DNA of 64,000 nucleotides from Anabaena sp. UHCC 0204 (GCF_009711975.1 NZ_VIKW01000003.1:110986-174985), one strand, 5' to 3'. Counted from the stretch's first letter, positions 9,656 through 20,368 are shown. Notes: generated by a model not told the origin, from the letters alone. Program-made: numbers and translations.

Positions 9656-9958
9656 TTAACGAATTGGATTATGCACAGTTACTAACTTTGTTCCATCAGG
9701 AAAAGTTGCTTCTACCTGGACATCATGAATCATTTCGGGAATACCTTCCATCACATCATCACGAGTTAACAATGTTGTTCCATAACTCATCAAATCTGCT
9801 ACAGTTTGTCCATCTCTTGCGCCTTCTAAAATAGCAGCAGAAATAAAAGCAATTGCTTCAGGATAATTCAATTTTAACCCTCTATTCTTCCGTCTTTCTG
9901 CAACTAAAGCAGCGGTAAAAATTAATAATTTGTCTTTTTCTTGGGGTGTAAGCTGCAC
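9656..9958 (-). CDS. ureA: Urease subunit gamma
   Basis: 100 residues when started at GTG 9958 ([23 protein letters not shown]), the standard gamma-subunit length. I prefer this start over an upstream one at 9997 because an AAGGAGAT ribosome-binding site sits 5 nt before the GTG and the upstream codons overlap the ureD end. Conserved segments are [36 protein letters not shown] and [24 protein letters not shown]. Second gene of ureD-ureA-ureB, co-directional and tightly spaced. Confidence 0.96.
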   Translation of the reverse strand: MQLTPQEKDKLLIFTAALVAERRKNRGLKLNYPEAIAFISAAILEGARDGQTVADLMSYGTTLLTRDDVMEGIPEMIHDVQVEATFPDGTKLVTVHNPIR

Positions 9959-9969
9959 GTTTATCTCCT

Positions 9970-10812
9970 TTAAATTTGCCATACCCTGGGAATACAATTA
10001 CCACGATTTAGTAAAGATATTCGTAAAATTTGCCAAATATTTGTAAACCAATTTCTGACTTCTGATGTAGAATTACCACGATATCGGCACAAAAATCCAG
10101 ATTCTAACCGAGTTACCCCAGCGTCAGAGTTTTGAATAATTAAAGAACGGACTTGATCAATGATTTCTTTAGAAACGGGACTTCCTACCCAAACCAAACT
10201 ACCTAAAACGGGTTTTCCTGCTAATCCGTGAGGACTATGAAATACTGCTTCGCTACCGGAGATAATTTGTCTATCAATCCATAATGGCATCCCATTTTGC
10301 CAGATTTCGGTGTGCGATCGCATTTCTCCTTCTAAAAATTTCTCTCCCCTCGCACTGCGTCCAAACCGCATAATCTCCCAGCCTAAATAATTAGCATCTG
10401 TCGCTAATTCTACTCGCAAATCTTGACGATAAATTGCCCCATTAAATAAAATCGTTTCTTGGGGTAAATATTCTAAACAAGCATTAGCATCAACTTGAAT
10501 ATTTACAGTTTGTCTAGCTGCTAAACCGTTACTACGATATATTTTCCCAGCAGCAGCCGTAGTAATTACAGCTTGAGTATAGGGTTGGAGGTGAATATCA
10601 GAGGATAGGCGATCGCCCCCCACAACACCGCCAGCCGTGTGTAAAATCACGCTATGGCAAACTCCTTGTCCTTCTGGGTAAAAGGGGCGTTGTACCTTAA
10701 ATGGTGCTTGATTATGGTTATAAATTAACTGGGTAGCATCGTGGCGTTTAGCATAGACTAAGTTAAGTTTTCCATGCCAATTTTGACTGGACTTTGGACT
10801 ATTAACAATCAT
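9970..10812 (-). CDS. ureD: Urease accessory protein UreD
   Basis: 280 residues. UreD (UreH) binds apo-urease with UreF and UreG and helps nickel delivery to the active site. Typical signatures: [50 protein letters not shown] and the C-terminal IPRVWQI. It starts at ATG 10812 and is followed by ureA after 11 bp, so the three genes are one operon. UreE, UreF and UreG are not in the window. Confidence 0.95.
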   Translation of the reverse strand: MIVNSPKSSQNWHGKLNLVYAKRHDATQLIYNHNQAPFKVQRPFYPEGQGVCHSVILHTAGGVVGGDRLSSDIHLQPYTQAVITTAAAGKIYRSNGLAARQTVNIQVDANACLEYLPQETILFNGAIYRQDLRVELATDANYLGWEIMRFGRSARGEKFLEGEMRSHTEIWQNGMPLWIDRQIISGSEAVFHSPHGLAGKPVLGSLVWVGSPVSKEIIDQVRSLIIQNSDAGVTRLESGFLCRYRGNSTSEVRNWFTNIWQILRISLLNRGNCIPRVWQI

Positions 10813-10920
10813 TGATAAATGGATAAAGTTTGTCTATCTTCGAGCCAAAATTACGTAATCATCTAAAGCATAGTTCAACTCATGATTAACGATCTGGTAT
10901 TTTTTTGCAAGTAAACATAC

Positions 10921-11000
10921 AATAGAGGGCGCAGACCCTGCGTCCCTACAGACTTTACGATTTGCTGACTGTATCTTACAAAGAGTACATATCGCTATAG
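10921..11000. repeat. Dispersed repeat with GGGCGCAG hairpin (copy 1)
   Basis: About 80 bp between ureD and the HEPN gene. Contains the near-palindrome gggcgcagaccctgcgtccc followed by tacag, then a degenerate right flank ending in atcgctatag. The same layout occurs at 20369-20474 and 20881-20972, and the hairpin alone at 18672-18694. It looks like a partial copy of a MITE-like element. A short ORF across it on the minus strand is repeat-derived. Confidence 0.75.
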
Positions 11001-11002
11001 TA

Positions 11003-12055
11003 TTACCAATAATTAATTCCTTCAATTTCGTATTTACTAACGTCTTCAATATCATTACGATATAACTCAAAAGAGCAACACTCACACTTTACTTCAACAG
11101 GATAGGAATATTCAATATCAACAGGATACATTCCATTTTCATCATATTCATATTTAAATTCTACCTCTTCATAAATTATCAAAGATTTGATATTGCAAAC
11201 TGGACAATTAAGAACTTTTAACTCACCATTACTATTAGGAAAGTAATTACCTTTAGCGGCAATTGACGCTTGCTCTTCAACTAATTTAGCGTAATTTTGT
11301 GCGTAATTAATTTCCCAAAACATTTTATTATTCCAATAAGGAATATTATAAGTTGCTCTACATAATTCTTTTAATAAAGCAACTTTTTTCCTATCATAAT
11401 CTTCGTCTTTAAAATGCTTAAGAATTAAAATTAATGGGTCTTTGTCGTAAGGCGTATCTTTATATTTCCATAAATGTAATGATGTTTTGTATTTAGGATG
11501 TTTTAAAACATTATTCACAAAAGGTAAAATATATTTTCCAACAAATATATCTAAAGTATCATAATTATAAATTTCCAGTCCTCTATGCCATACACTATTT
11601 CTTAAATATACTAATTTCTTAAGTAAAGATTCATAATTTTTTATATCATCTTCATTCCCATCAATATATTTTTTCAACAAACAACTTTCACTTATACTAT
11701 TCTCCTCTGATTTGTTAATACATGGATATATTAAATATTTGCTTTCATCATATAAAAAACCTTTACATACCAATTCCGCAAAATGCTGAAAATGCAGTAT
11801 ACATTCAATGTATTGCTTATGATATTCTCTATGCTCTAGTTCTACTAAAAAATATTCTTTTGGTATATCTTTAAAAATATCGTTTTCAAGACTATCATTA
11901 TAATAACAGACATTATCAAATAAACCTTTAAAACAATAATAAGTAGAAAAATAAGCTTTTAAAGCTATGTGTAGCGAAGTTATAGATAATTGAATATCAT
12001 CTTCACTAAATAAAATATTTTTGTCGTTAAACAAGTTATCAATTTCATTCTTCAT
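11003..12055 (-). CDS. HEPN-motif protein with C-terminal zinc ribbon, unknown function
   Basis: 350 residues, strongly AT-rich and rich in Ile, Lys, Asn and Tyr, unlike the flanking core genes. A helix CILHFQHFAELVCKGFL (about 85-101) followed by LRNSVWHRGLE gives the R-x4-6-H signature of HEPN domains (R152, H157). HEPN proteins are often metal-independent RNases in toxin-antitoxin and defence systems. The C-terminus has CPVC (284-287) and CECC (324-327), a zinc ribbon. The next genes upstream on the same strand are a VapBC-type pair (72 bp gap). HEPN assignment is from the motif pattern only; RNase activity is inference. Confidence 0.6.
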   Translation of the reverse strand: MKNEIDNLFNDKNILFSEDDIQLSITSLHIALKAYFSTYYCFKGLFDNVCYYNDSLENDIFKDIPKEYFLVELEHREYHKQYIECILHFQHFAELVCKGFLYDESKYLIYPCINKSEENSISESCLLKKYIDGNEDDIKNYESLLKKLVYLRNSVWHRGLEIYNYDTLDIFVGKYILPFVNNVLKHPKYKTSLHLWKYKDTPYDKDPLILILKHFKDEDYDRKKVALLKELCRATYNIPYWNNKMFWEINYAQNYAKLVEEQASIAAKGNYFPNSNGELKVLNCPVCNIKSLIIYEEVEFKYEYDENGMYPVDIEYSYPVEVKCECCSFELYRNDIEDVSKYEIEGINYW

Positions 12056-12127
12056 TTTTATATTTCCGTTTATTCTGCATATAAATTATCATAGTCTTTG
12101 ATTTTCTATTCTAAATGCGAAAATTAA

Positions 12128-12532
12128 CTAAGAAATTAACCAATTTTCCAACTGTAAATCTTTAACCCTCGTTAAATCAGAATCGTGAGAAACTAAAATT
12201 AAATTATGAATTATCGCAGTAGCAGCTATCAAAATATCTGCATCCTGAATAATTTTACCTCTGTTTGTTAAATCAGCATGAATTTCGGATGCTTTTTCAA
12301 AAATTCTCAGATCATCTAAAAACAAAATAGGATAATCTTGACAAAATTGTTGAAACCAAGCCAACTTCTTAGTCGCATTACTTCTTAAAAGTCCTCTTTG
12401 AACTTCATAGTAAGTTATGCCACTAATACCGATAAATTCACCTTGACGACGTATTTCTGTAATTTTCAATGCTACTTCAATATTCTGTTTTAGTGATGCT
12501 GAAACAATATTCGTATCTAATAAATAACCCAT
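12128..12532 (-). CDS. PIN-domain ribonuclease toxin, VapC type
   Basis: 134 residues, PIN fold. Acidic residues expected for the Mg-dependent RNase site are seen: D6 in MGYLLDTNIVSASL, the Glu in ISGITYYEVQRGLL, Asp in IQDADILIAATAI, and Asp in SHDSDLTRV. VapC toxins cleave tRNA or rRNA. Start codon abuts the stop codon of the upstream small gene (12533), the usual antitoxin-toxin coupling. VapC identity is firm; the exact target is unknown. Confidence 0.9.
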   Translation of the reverse strand: MGYLLDTNIVSASLKQNIEVALKITEIRRQGEFIGISGITYYEVQRGLLRSNATKKLAWFQQFCQDYPILFLDDLRIFEKASEIHADLTNRGKIIQDADILIAATAIIHNLILVSHDSDLTRVKDLQLENWLIS

Positions 12533-12826
12533 TTAACCACCACGTTTTACAGATTCATCAAAAATTTGCATTTGCTCTGGAGTAAAATCATTTAGCATTC
12601 CTGAAACTAAATGTAAAGACAAAATACTTTTAATCCGTTTCGTTAATTCTTCCTGAGAGATACTATTAACATCAGGAACGGCCACAGGATCAAAAGTACG
12701 ATTAATTACTTCAAGCATTTCCTGTCTATCTAAGTTTTCTTGGTAAAGAGGATTATTGTCAATTAAGGTTTTGACAATTTCGGTTAATTTTTGATAATTA
12801 GATTGATGATTAATAATTTGAGTCAT
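12533..12826 (-). CDS. Probable antitoxin partner of the PIN toxin
   Basis: 97 residues with no clearly recognised DNA-binding fold. Helical, with charged C-terminal end (PEQMQIFDESVKRGG). Assigned as antitoxin because it immediately precedes the PIN toxin gene with no spacer (stop at 12533-12535, toxin ATG at 12530-12532), is of usual antitoxin size and is acidic to neutral. Similar small cyanobacterial proteins precede vapC-like genes. It is expected to bind and block the toxin and to autoregulate the operon. Confidence 0.7.
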   Translation of the reverse strand: MTQIINHQSNYQKLTEIVKTLIDNNPLYQENLDRQEMLEVINRTFDPVAVPDVNSISQEELTKRIKSILSLHLVSGMLNDFTPEQMQIFDESVKRGG

Positions 12827-12913
12827 AGTTAAACCTCTTCAAAATAATATCTTTGTTAGACAAGCTGAACCCTATTATAACAGCTACAATATCCCTGAAA
12901 AAGTAGGAATCAA

Positions 12914-12946
12914 CAAAAAAACAGCCGCCCCCTTGCGGAAGCGGCC
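12914..12946 (-). terminator. Rho-independent terminator after groEL
   Basis: On the minus strand a 9-bp G+C stem (GCCGCTTCC paired with GGGGGCGGC, two G-T pairs) with a 4-nt GCAA loop is followed by a short spacer and a run of seven T. It lies about 30 bp past the groEL stop codon. Confidence 0.88.
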
Positions 12947-12974
12947 ATTATTCAAACTAGGAAAAGATTAGATT

Positions 12975-14693
<1,719 letters not shown>

Positions 14694-14710
14694 CTATCAC
14701 CCTTCCCCAA

Positions 14711-15022
14711 TTAGCTGACGATCGCTAAAATGTCTTTTTCAGAAAGTAGTACATATTCTTCTGTACCCAATTTGATATCAGTGCCAGCGTACTTGGAGTA
14801 CAGCACCTTATCGCCAATGTTAATGTCCATGGTTTGACGAGTACCGTCATCATTCCGCTTGCCAGGTCCAACAGCAGCGATTTCGCCAACTTGGGGTTTT
14901 TCCTGAGCATTATCGGGCAAATACAAACCGCCGGCGGTCTTTTCTTGGGGGGCGCTTACTTTTATGAAAACGCGATCGCCCAAAGGTTTAACTGTGGAAA
15001 CGCTTAGAGATACAGCTGCCAT
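14711..15022 (-). CDS. groS: Co-chaperonin GroES (10 kDa)
   Basis: 103 residues, the normal cyanobacterial length. Caps GroEL. Motifs: [22 protein letters not shown], the mobile loop [32 protein letters not shown] and [11 protein letters not shown]. First gene of groES-groEL. The upstream 100 bp holds a perfect CIRCE operator and a K-box, so heat induction by HrcA release and light/heat induction through the K-box are expected. Confidence 0.98.
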   Translation of the reverse strand: MAAVSLSVSTVKPLGDRVFIKVSAPQEKTAGGLYLPDNAQEKPQVGEIAAVGPGKRNDDGTRQTMDINIGDKVLYSKYAGTDIKLGTEEYVLLSEKDILAIVS

Positions 15023-15040
15023 ACAAAATTTCTTGCTTTC

Positions 15041-15067
15041 TTAGCACTCTCGACTCATGAGTGCTAA
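15041..15067 (-). promoter_or_regulatory. CIRCE operator (HrcA-binding site) of groESL
   Basis: Perfect inverted repeat TTAGCACTC-N9-GAGTGCTAA, exactly the CIRCE consensus, beginning 18 bp upstream of the groES start codon. Established role: binding site of the repressor HrcA. Being this close to the start codon, it lies within or at the end of the 5' leader. Confidence 0.97.
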
Positions 15068-15106
15068 TTTAGCTTCATATCGAACCTAATAGCAATCATG
15101 GCTTGT

Positions 15107-15122
15107 GTACGGGTTTCCGAAC
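15107..15122 (-). promoter_or_regulatory. K-box upstream of groESL
   Basis: On the minus strand GTTCGG-AAAC-CCGTAC fits the published cyanobacterial K-box pattern GTTCGG-NNAN-CCNNAC at every fixed position. It lies 84 bp upstream of groES. The element is reported to mediate HrcA-independent light and heat induction of groE; that role is from the literature, the match is seen here. Confidence 0.8.
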
Positions 15123-16017
15123 TTAGGTCAGGGTGGCGATACTTAAGTGCAAATATCCAATTATTTTAGTTGTCAGGGTCTGTTGCGTAAGTAATGAATA
15201 TTTTGATATGGACAACTTTATTTGCAAAGTTGGGAAATTGTTATAGAACTGTAATCAGGGATCTACTCAATGAGTAACAGCACAGTGATCCACAAACAGT
15301 CGTCTTATCCCTAAAACTACTACAGGGAAAAGGGAACAGGAAACAGAAAGTAATTAACAATTACCAATCTGTTGCAAATTAGCTAGTCTAGAACTTAGGA
15401 ATGCTGTAAACAAAGGCGGGAGAGCGCGATCAACCCATCAGTTACCATACAGTCATTCCCTTAGCATCTTCACAAACCCAGCCAAAAACTTGCGTGTTTG
15501 TTGTTCTAGAACGATAATGGTAGTTTACCTAGATGGGGTCTGGTATCGCCAAAAACCCAGAAGTCATTAGAGTAGGTCATCCAAGACCAGTAACCTGGCA
15601 ATTAGTATGGTGAAAAAATCTGCATTTTTAACCCATTACTAAGCCAAAAACTTCCCCGGTTGATTTTGAGCCTCTGATAGAGGCCTCACATCCGAAGGAT
15701 AAGTAAAGCAGAAGTAAGCCAATGAAAGCGCGGGTGAGTTTTGAGCTAGGGTCATCTTGAGAAAATACCGACTTGTAAATCACAAGAATGATAATTTAAT
15801 CAGGGTTTTTTAGCCTGCACCTTTCAAAGGGATATATAATAGCGCATTATAAAGACTACTGCTATACGTATCCTTACTAGACTTTTTCCATCCACTCATG
15901 AATCTGTTGAAAGTGACTAGCACTTTTAAGACTTCGGGGCGGTAAAAGTAAGTTAAGTGGGAAAAAAGACAACATCTCCAGTCATCCACCATACAGGATA
16001 ACTATATCAATACCTTA
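15123..16017. other. Long intergenic region between groES and the Rre1-type regulator
   Basis: About 900 bp between divergent genes. No ORF has convincing coding character: a 60-codon minus-strand frame at 15810-15992 has no ribosome-binding site or recognisable motif. A short hairpin (CCTCT-gat-AGAGG, 15671-15683) is visible. The upstream leader of the response regulator may be long. A small RNA here cannot be excluded but nothing matches a known family that I recognise. Confidence 0.4.
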
Positions 16018-16695
16018 ATGGATCGAAGCGCGACAAGTGCCACTGTTATGAAAGAACCCAGCATGAAAGACCACAAACGACTTCTACTTATTGATGATGA
16101 CCCTAACCTCATCTTGCTGGTGAAGGATTACTTAGAGTTCCGGGGCTACGAAGTCATCACGGCTGAAAATGGAAGAGAAGCTCTGGATATTTTAGAACAT
16201 GAAGTTCCAGACATGATCATCTGTGACGTGATGATGCCGGAAATGGACGGATACACTTTTGTGGAACAAGTGCGACAAAATGAACGCACTAGTTGGATTC
16301 CAGTCCTCTTCCTGTCAGCTAAGGGTCAAAGTGCCGACCGAGTTAAGGGTCTAAACAAAGGTGCTGACGTATACATGGTCAAGCCCTTTGAACCTGAAGA
16401 ACTCGTAGCACAAGTAGAATCTTCACTGAAGCAAACTGTTCGTTGGAAAGAACACCAAACTAAAGGCGGCGATAACGGTTCTCGCATCCAAGTTCCTTTC
16501 GATGTCCAGTTAACCCCAACCGAACTGAAAGTAGTACAGTTTGTAGCCAGGGGTTTAGCGAACCGAGAAATCGCTGAAGAACTAAATGTTAGTCAGCGTA
16601 CCGTTGAAAGCCATGTGTCCAATATGTTGGGCAAAACCAATCTCCACAACCGGACTGAATTAGCACGGTGGGCGATTGAAAATCAAATGGCCTAG
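16018..16695 (+). CDS. NarL-type response regulator, Ycf29/Rre1 family
   Basis: 225 residues: REC domain (about 20-135) with the phosphoacceptor D70 (IICDVMMPEMDG), acidic pair IDDD at 25-28 and K122 (YMVKPF), then a LuxR-type HTH (about 160-222: LTPTELKVVQFVARGLANREIAEELNVSQ... in conserved blocks). The REC segment with RVKGLNKGAD and the HTH closely resemble plastid Ycf29 and cyanobacterial Rre1, which with Hik2/Hik34 controls heat and high-light genes including groESL and dnaK. The gene lies divergent from groESL. Start could instead be ATG 16048 or 16063; none has a clear ribosome-binding site. Confidence 0.8.
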   Translation: MDRSATSATVMKEPSMKDHKRLLLIDDDPNLILLVKDYLEFRGYEVITAENGREALDILEHEVPDMIICDVMMPEMDGYTFVEQVRQNERTSWIPVLFLSAKGQSADRVKGLNKGADVYMVKPFEPEELVAQVESSLKQTVRWKEHQTKGGDNGSRIQVPFDVQLTPTELKVVQFVARGLANREIAEELNVSQRTVESHVSNMLGKTNLHNRTELARWAIENQMA

Positions 16696-16697
16696 AT

Positions 16698-16753
16698 AGG
16701 TGATAGGTGACAGGTGACAGGTGACAGGTGACAGGTGACAGGTGACAGGTGAA
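16698..16753. repeat. Heptameric tandem repeat (AGGTGAC)8
   Basis: Eight consecutive 7-bp units, AGGTGAT then six AGGTGAC and a last AGGTGAA, starting 3 bp after the response regulator stop codon. Typical STRR of heterocystous cyanobacteria. The same unit recurs at 34167-34190. Confidence 0.95.
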
Positions 16754-16834
16754 CCAGCGCGGTCTTGGGGGTTTCCCCCATGAGCGACTGGTGAACCCGA
16801 AGGGTGACAGTGAAGATCAAGATTGATATTCTTT

Positions 16835-16893
16835 TTCTCCTACTCCCTGCTCCCCTGCTCCCCGGCTCCCCGGCTCCCCCGCTCCCCCGCTCC
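16835..16893. repeat. C-rich tandem octamer repeat
   Basis: About seven degenerate units of the form ctCCCCGG/ctCCCCCG (7-8 bp) between the two signalling genes, e.g. ggctccccggctcccccgct. It lies right after the 3' end of the minus-strand kinase gene. Confidence 0.85.
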
Positions 16894-16896
16894 TAT

Positions 16897-18255
16897 TCAA
16901 CTCACCTGTTTTGTAGGAATTTCAACAATAAATTCTGTTCCTGCTTCAGGATGAGATAAAACTTTGATATCACCATGATGCTTTTCAATAATTTGATAGC
17001 TAATTGCTAAACCTAGTCCCGTTCCCTTATTTACTGGTTTAGTAGTGAAAAAAGGATCAAATATTTTACTTTGTATTTCTGGACTGATGCCAGGACCATT
17101 ATCTTTGATTGTAATTCTTACTTGTTGAGAATCAGTTATTTCTGTTTTAATCAGAATTTGTTTATGGGTTTGTTGATTTTGCTCTAACAATGCGTCTATA
17201 GCATTGCTAATAATATTCATAAATACCTGGTTTAATTGGGCAGGGTAACATTCAACTAAAGGTAAATCACAAAAATCTTTAACCACCTCAATTCCTAGCT
17301 TGAGACGATTATTTAAAATTACTAATGTACTATCAATACCTTCATGAAGGTTAACAGCTTTTTTATCAGCTTGATCAAGTCGAGAAAAGTTTCGTAAAGA
17401 TAGAATAATTTCCCGGATACGTTCAGTCCCAATTTTCATGGAAGCGAGAATTTTCGGTAAATCTTGACTAATAAAGTCTAGATTAATTTCTGATATATAT
17501 TCTTTAATAGCTGAAGTTTCTAATGGATATTCTTGTTGATAAAGTTGCACCAAATTTAATAGAGATTCATTATAATTATCTAAATGAACAAAGTTGCCAT
17601 AAATAAAATTAATAGGGTTATTAATTTCGTGGGCTAAACCAGCTACCATTCTCCCCAAACTAGACATTTTTTCAGTTTGGATTAACTGAACTTGTGTATT
17701 TTGGAGTTCGCGCACAGTCTGCTCTAATTTTTTTGATTGTAATTGAGCAGTAGCGTTAGCGGCTGATAAAGCTTTAATATTATTATAAGCTTTAGAGTGG
17801 TAACGAATACGGGCGATTAATTCCACTACATTGGGCAATTTAATGAGATAATCATTTGCCCCTGCTGTAAAAGCATCTGCTTTCAACTGTGGCTCTTCCT
17901 TGCTAGAGAGCATGACAATAGGGATATTACAAGTGGCTGGATGAGAACGAAACCAACGTAATAACATCAACCCATCAATATCTGGCATGATCATATCGAG
18001 AAGGATGACAGTAGGCGCAATAGATATGGCTTTTTGGATAGCTTGAGCAGGATCATTTACATAGTGGAAGGCAATATCTGACTCCGGAGAGAGTAGCCTG
18101 CAAACAGCTTCACCAATAATTAACTGATCATCAACTAATAAAACTGTGACTATATCTGTATTTATATGTACTGTAGATGGGGTTTGATTATCTGGGGTTA
18201 ATAATGAACTTAGTGGCAATGGAGCTTTTGATATGGCCGTATGTGTTGATATCAT
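16897..18255 (-). CDS. Hybrid receiver-histidine kinase
   Basis: 452 residues. N-terminal REC domain (about 36-155, phosphoacceptor D87 in ILLDMIMPDIDG), a short coiled-coil (160-195), HisKA with phospho-accepting H209 (GLAHEINNPINFIYGN), then a HATPase_c with N-box NAIDALL, G1 DNGPGIS and G2 GTGLGLAIS. No transmembrane segment or sensor domain, so it is a cytoplasmic kinase that is itself controlled by phosphorylation of its receiver. Such REC-HK hybrids are common in filamentous cyanobacteria. Convergent with the Rre1-type gene; partnership is possible but not shown. Confidence 0.92.
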   Translation of the reverse strand: MISTHTAISKAPLPLSSLLTPDNQTPSTVHINTDIVTVLLVDDQLIIGEAVCRLLSPESDIAFHYVNDPAQAIQKAISIAPTVILLDMIMPDIDGLMLLRWFRSHPATCNIPIVMLSSKEEPQLKADAFTAGANDYLIKLPNVVELIARIRYHSKAYNNIKALSAANATAQLQSKKLEQTVRELQNTQVQLIQTEKMSSLGRMVAGLAHEINNPINFIYGNFVHLDNYNESLLNLVQLYQQEYPLETSAIKEYISEINLDFISQDLPKILASMKIGTERIREIILSLRNFSRLDQADKKAVNLHEGIDSTLVILNNRLKLGIEVVKDFCDLPLVECYPAQLNQVFMNIISNAIDALLEQNQQTHKQILIKTEITDSQQVRITIKDNGPGISPEIQSKIFDPFFTTKPVNKGTGLGLAISYQIIEKHHGDIKVLSHPEAGTEFIVEIPTKQVS

Positions 18256-18720
18256 TTGGCCCCTCCTTATAGTAGTTACAGTTTTGAGGATATCAAAGTA
18301 AGAGATTATTTTTACTTTGTCTACAATGAGAATAACATTATGTAATCAGGAAAACATATTTAGTTCGTAATTCGTAAACAAAATAAAACGGCTTACTTTC
18401 CATAGATACCAAGGCTTAGGGGGGATAAGCATTATCAGTAATTACGAGTAGTTCATGATGAACAAAATATATTTTTCAGTAAATTTACTAAATTGGTAAT
18501 TAGGAAAACTTTCGCTTCAACTTTGGAATTAGCAGTTTATATGAGTATAGGCTGCACTTTTTAGCGTAGATATTTAATTAATAAGACATGAGCCATAGCG
18601 AATATGATATTTTTAGAATAATACTCAATATGAAGGCGATCGCATTCTCTAGAAATTAATTTAATTTACAGGTAGGGGCGCAGGTCCTGCGCCCAGTCAG
18701 GAGTAAAAAGGATATTTACA
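18256..18720. other. Intergenic region before the methyltransferase
   Basis: 465 bp, AT-rich, no ORF. Ends with the GGGCGCAGG-t-CCTGCGCCC hairpin listed separately, about 25 bp before the methyltransferase start. Nothing else recognised. Confidence 0.45.
18672..18694. repeat. Dispersed GGGCGCAGG hairpin (copy 2)
   Basis: Perfect 9-bp palindromic stem (GGGCGCAGG / CCTGCGCCC) with a 1-nt spacer, preceded by gtag. It is in the opposite orientation to the copies at 10921 and 20881 (gtagggg... versus ...ccctac). Confidence 0.85.
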
Positions 18721-20262
18721 ATGGTAATAGATACAAAATATAAAGATAAATATCAAACATATTTTACATCAGATCAAGCTTTATCTTCATATATGGCTTC
18801 ACTATTAAAATTGGAAATAAATGATAGGCTACTTGAACCATGTGCAGGAGAAGGACATCTTTTAGAAGCAGCATTGAATATCAATAAAAATATCTCATCT
18901 CTTGCTTATGAACTACATCCTGAACACGCAAAATATCTCAAATTAAAGTTTAGTTCATCTCAGAATGTAGAAATACGAGAACGTGATACAATTTTTTGTT
19001 CAGATTTAGACCTTTGCGAATCTTTCGGACATAAATTTACAAAGATTTTGGGAAATCCTCCCTATGGAGGTTGGCAAGAATATGAGCGTCGTACTGATTT
19101 AAAAAGAAAATATCCCGGTTTTTATATTCGAGAGACATATACTGTTTTTCTGCTTCGTTGTCTTAAATTACTTGCTCAAAAAGGACGATTAGTATTTATT
19201 ATTCCTGACACTTTTTTATATCTTCATAGTCATACTCCTCTCAGACGTTATATTCTAGAAGAGTTTATAATTGAAAGTATAGATGTATTTCGTTCCTCTC
19301 TCTTTCCAGGAATTTCATTTGGTTATGCAGGTCTTTGTATTATTTGTATACGTTCTGAGAAGCCACTATCTAGTCATTCTTTTTTTGTGAGACTTGTGGA
19401 TTCTCTTGGGGATTTAAAAGTATTGACAAACACCCCAGCTAACTGCAAATTAATCATTCAACGAAATATTCTTCAGAGTCATTCCCTTGCTATTCCTATC
19501 TCTCGGAATGAATCAACTTTTAATGAACTATCAGATAGCAAGACTATCATCGCTGATATTGCTGACTGTGTTACTGGTTTCTACTCAGGAAATGACAAAC
19601 GCTTCCTTTATAGAAGCTCAACTTTGATAAAGCGTTCTGCTGATTATTTAGTTGTTAATCCTGATGATATTGAACCTACACCTTCTACATTAAAAAATCC
19701 GTTAGATGGAATAAATGATGCAAAACACTTTATTCCTATTCTTAAAGGTGGTGGTTATAATTTTGTGAAACCAACTCAATGGTATATAGATTGGAGTAAG
19801 GATGCAGTAGAACATTATAAAATAGACAAAAAAGCAAGATTTCAGAATTCATCCTATTATTTTAAACGCGGAATTGGCTTTCCTATGGTAACATCCAAAC
19901 TTCCTACAGCCGCATTAATTGAGGAAAGTCTTTTTGATCAATCTATAGTAGGAATTTTTCCAAAATCTTCAGTTGATTTATTTTTTCTCTTAGCTTATTG
20001 CAACTCACCAGTATTTTGGAGTTGCTTAAAAGCCATTAATCCATCTGCAAATAATTCTGCTAAATATATTTTGAAGACACCTATAATTTTACCAGATGAA
20101 GATACTCTCAAGCATATTTCTCTGAGAACTCAAGAATTAGTAGTAGAACTTATGCAAGGTAGTAAACAACCATTATGTGAAATTCTCAAACAAGAAATTA
20201 TTGATTCTATTACACAATACGTTCATAAAAAGACATCTCATCACTTCATAGATCCAATGTGA
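18721..20262 (+). CDS. Class I DNA adenine methyltransferase (Eco57I/TaqI-like)
   Basis: 513 residues, AT-rich. N-terminal gamma-type N6-adenine methyltransferase core: SAM motif I as LLEPCAGEGHLLEAAL (39-52) and catalytic motif IV as NPPYGGW (112-118). The C-terminal half (about 240-500) resembles a target-recognition domain, with LKGGGYNFVKPTQWYIDWS and a final helical part. It methylates adenine in a specific DNA sequence. No restriction endonuclease gene is adjacent: upstream is a kinase, downstream a MITE and a pseudogene. It is thus either an orphan methylase, a fused R-M remnant, or a phage-defence methylase of unknown type. Codon use and flanking repeats point to horizontal origin. 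Confidence 0.85.
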   Translation: MVIDTKYKDKYQTYFTSDQALSSYMASLLKLEINDRLLEPCAGEGHLLEAALNINKNISSLAYELHPEHAKYLKLKFSSSQNVEIRERDTIFCSDLDLCESFGHKFTKILGNPPYGGWQEYERRTDLKRKYPGFYIRETYTVFLLRCLKLLAQKGRLVFIIPDTFLYLHSHTPLRRYILEEFIIESIDVFRSSLFPGISFGYAGLCIICIRSEKPLSSHSFFVRLVDSLGDLKVLTNTPANCKLIIQRNILQSHSLAIPISRNESTFNELSDSKTIIADIADCVTGFYSGNDKRFLYRSSTLIKRSADYLVVNPDDIEPTPSTLKNPLDGINDAKHFIPILKGGGYNFVKPTQWYIDWSKDAVEHYKIDKKARFQNSSYYFKRGIGFPMVTSKLPTAALIEESLFDQSIVGIFPKSSVDLFFLLAYCNSPVFWSCLKAINPSANNSAKYILKTPIILPDEDTLKHISLRTQELVVELMQGSKQPLCEILKQEIIDSITQYVHKKTSHHFIDPM

Positions 20263-20368
20263 CTTTGTTGAGAAAATGTTAAACTCAAGATGATACGGTT
20301 CTTCTGTTTTTTTATGAAAAACTTGGTTCAAAATCATTGAAAGCTTTACTGTATGGGCATTTTATTGA

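Noticed and set aside
10834-11085. 83-codon minus-strand ORF between ureD and the HEPN gene
   Set aside because: It runs through the dispersed GGGCGCAG repeat and overlaps the end of the HEPN gene; no coding signal of its own.
15810-15992. 60-codon minus-strand ORF in the groES-regulator gap
   Set aside because: No ribosome-binding site, no recognisable motif; likely chance.
16698-16753. Tandem repeats here and elsewhere as a CRISPR array
   Set aside because: Units are 7 bp with no spacers; they are STRR-type repeats. No CRISPR array or cas gene is seen in the window.
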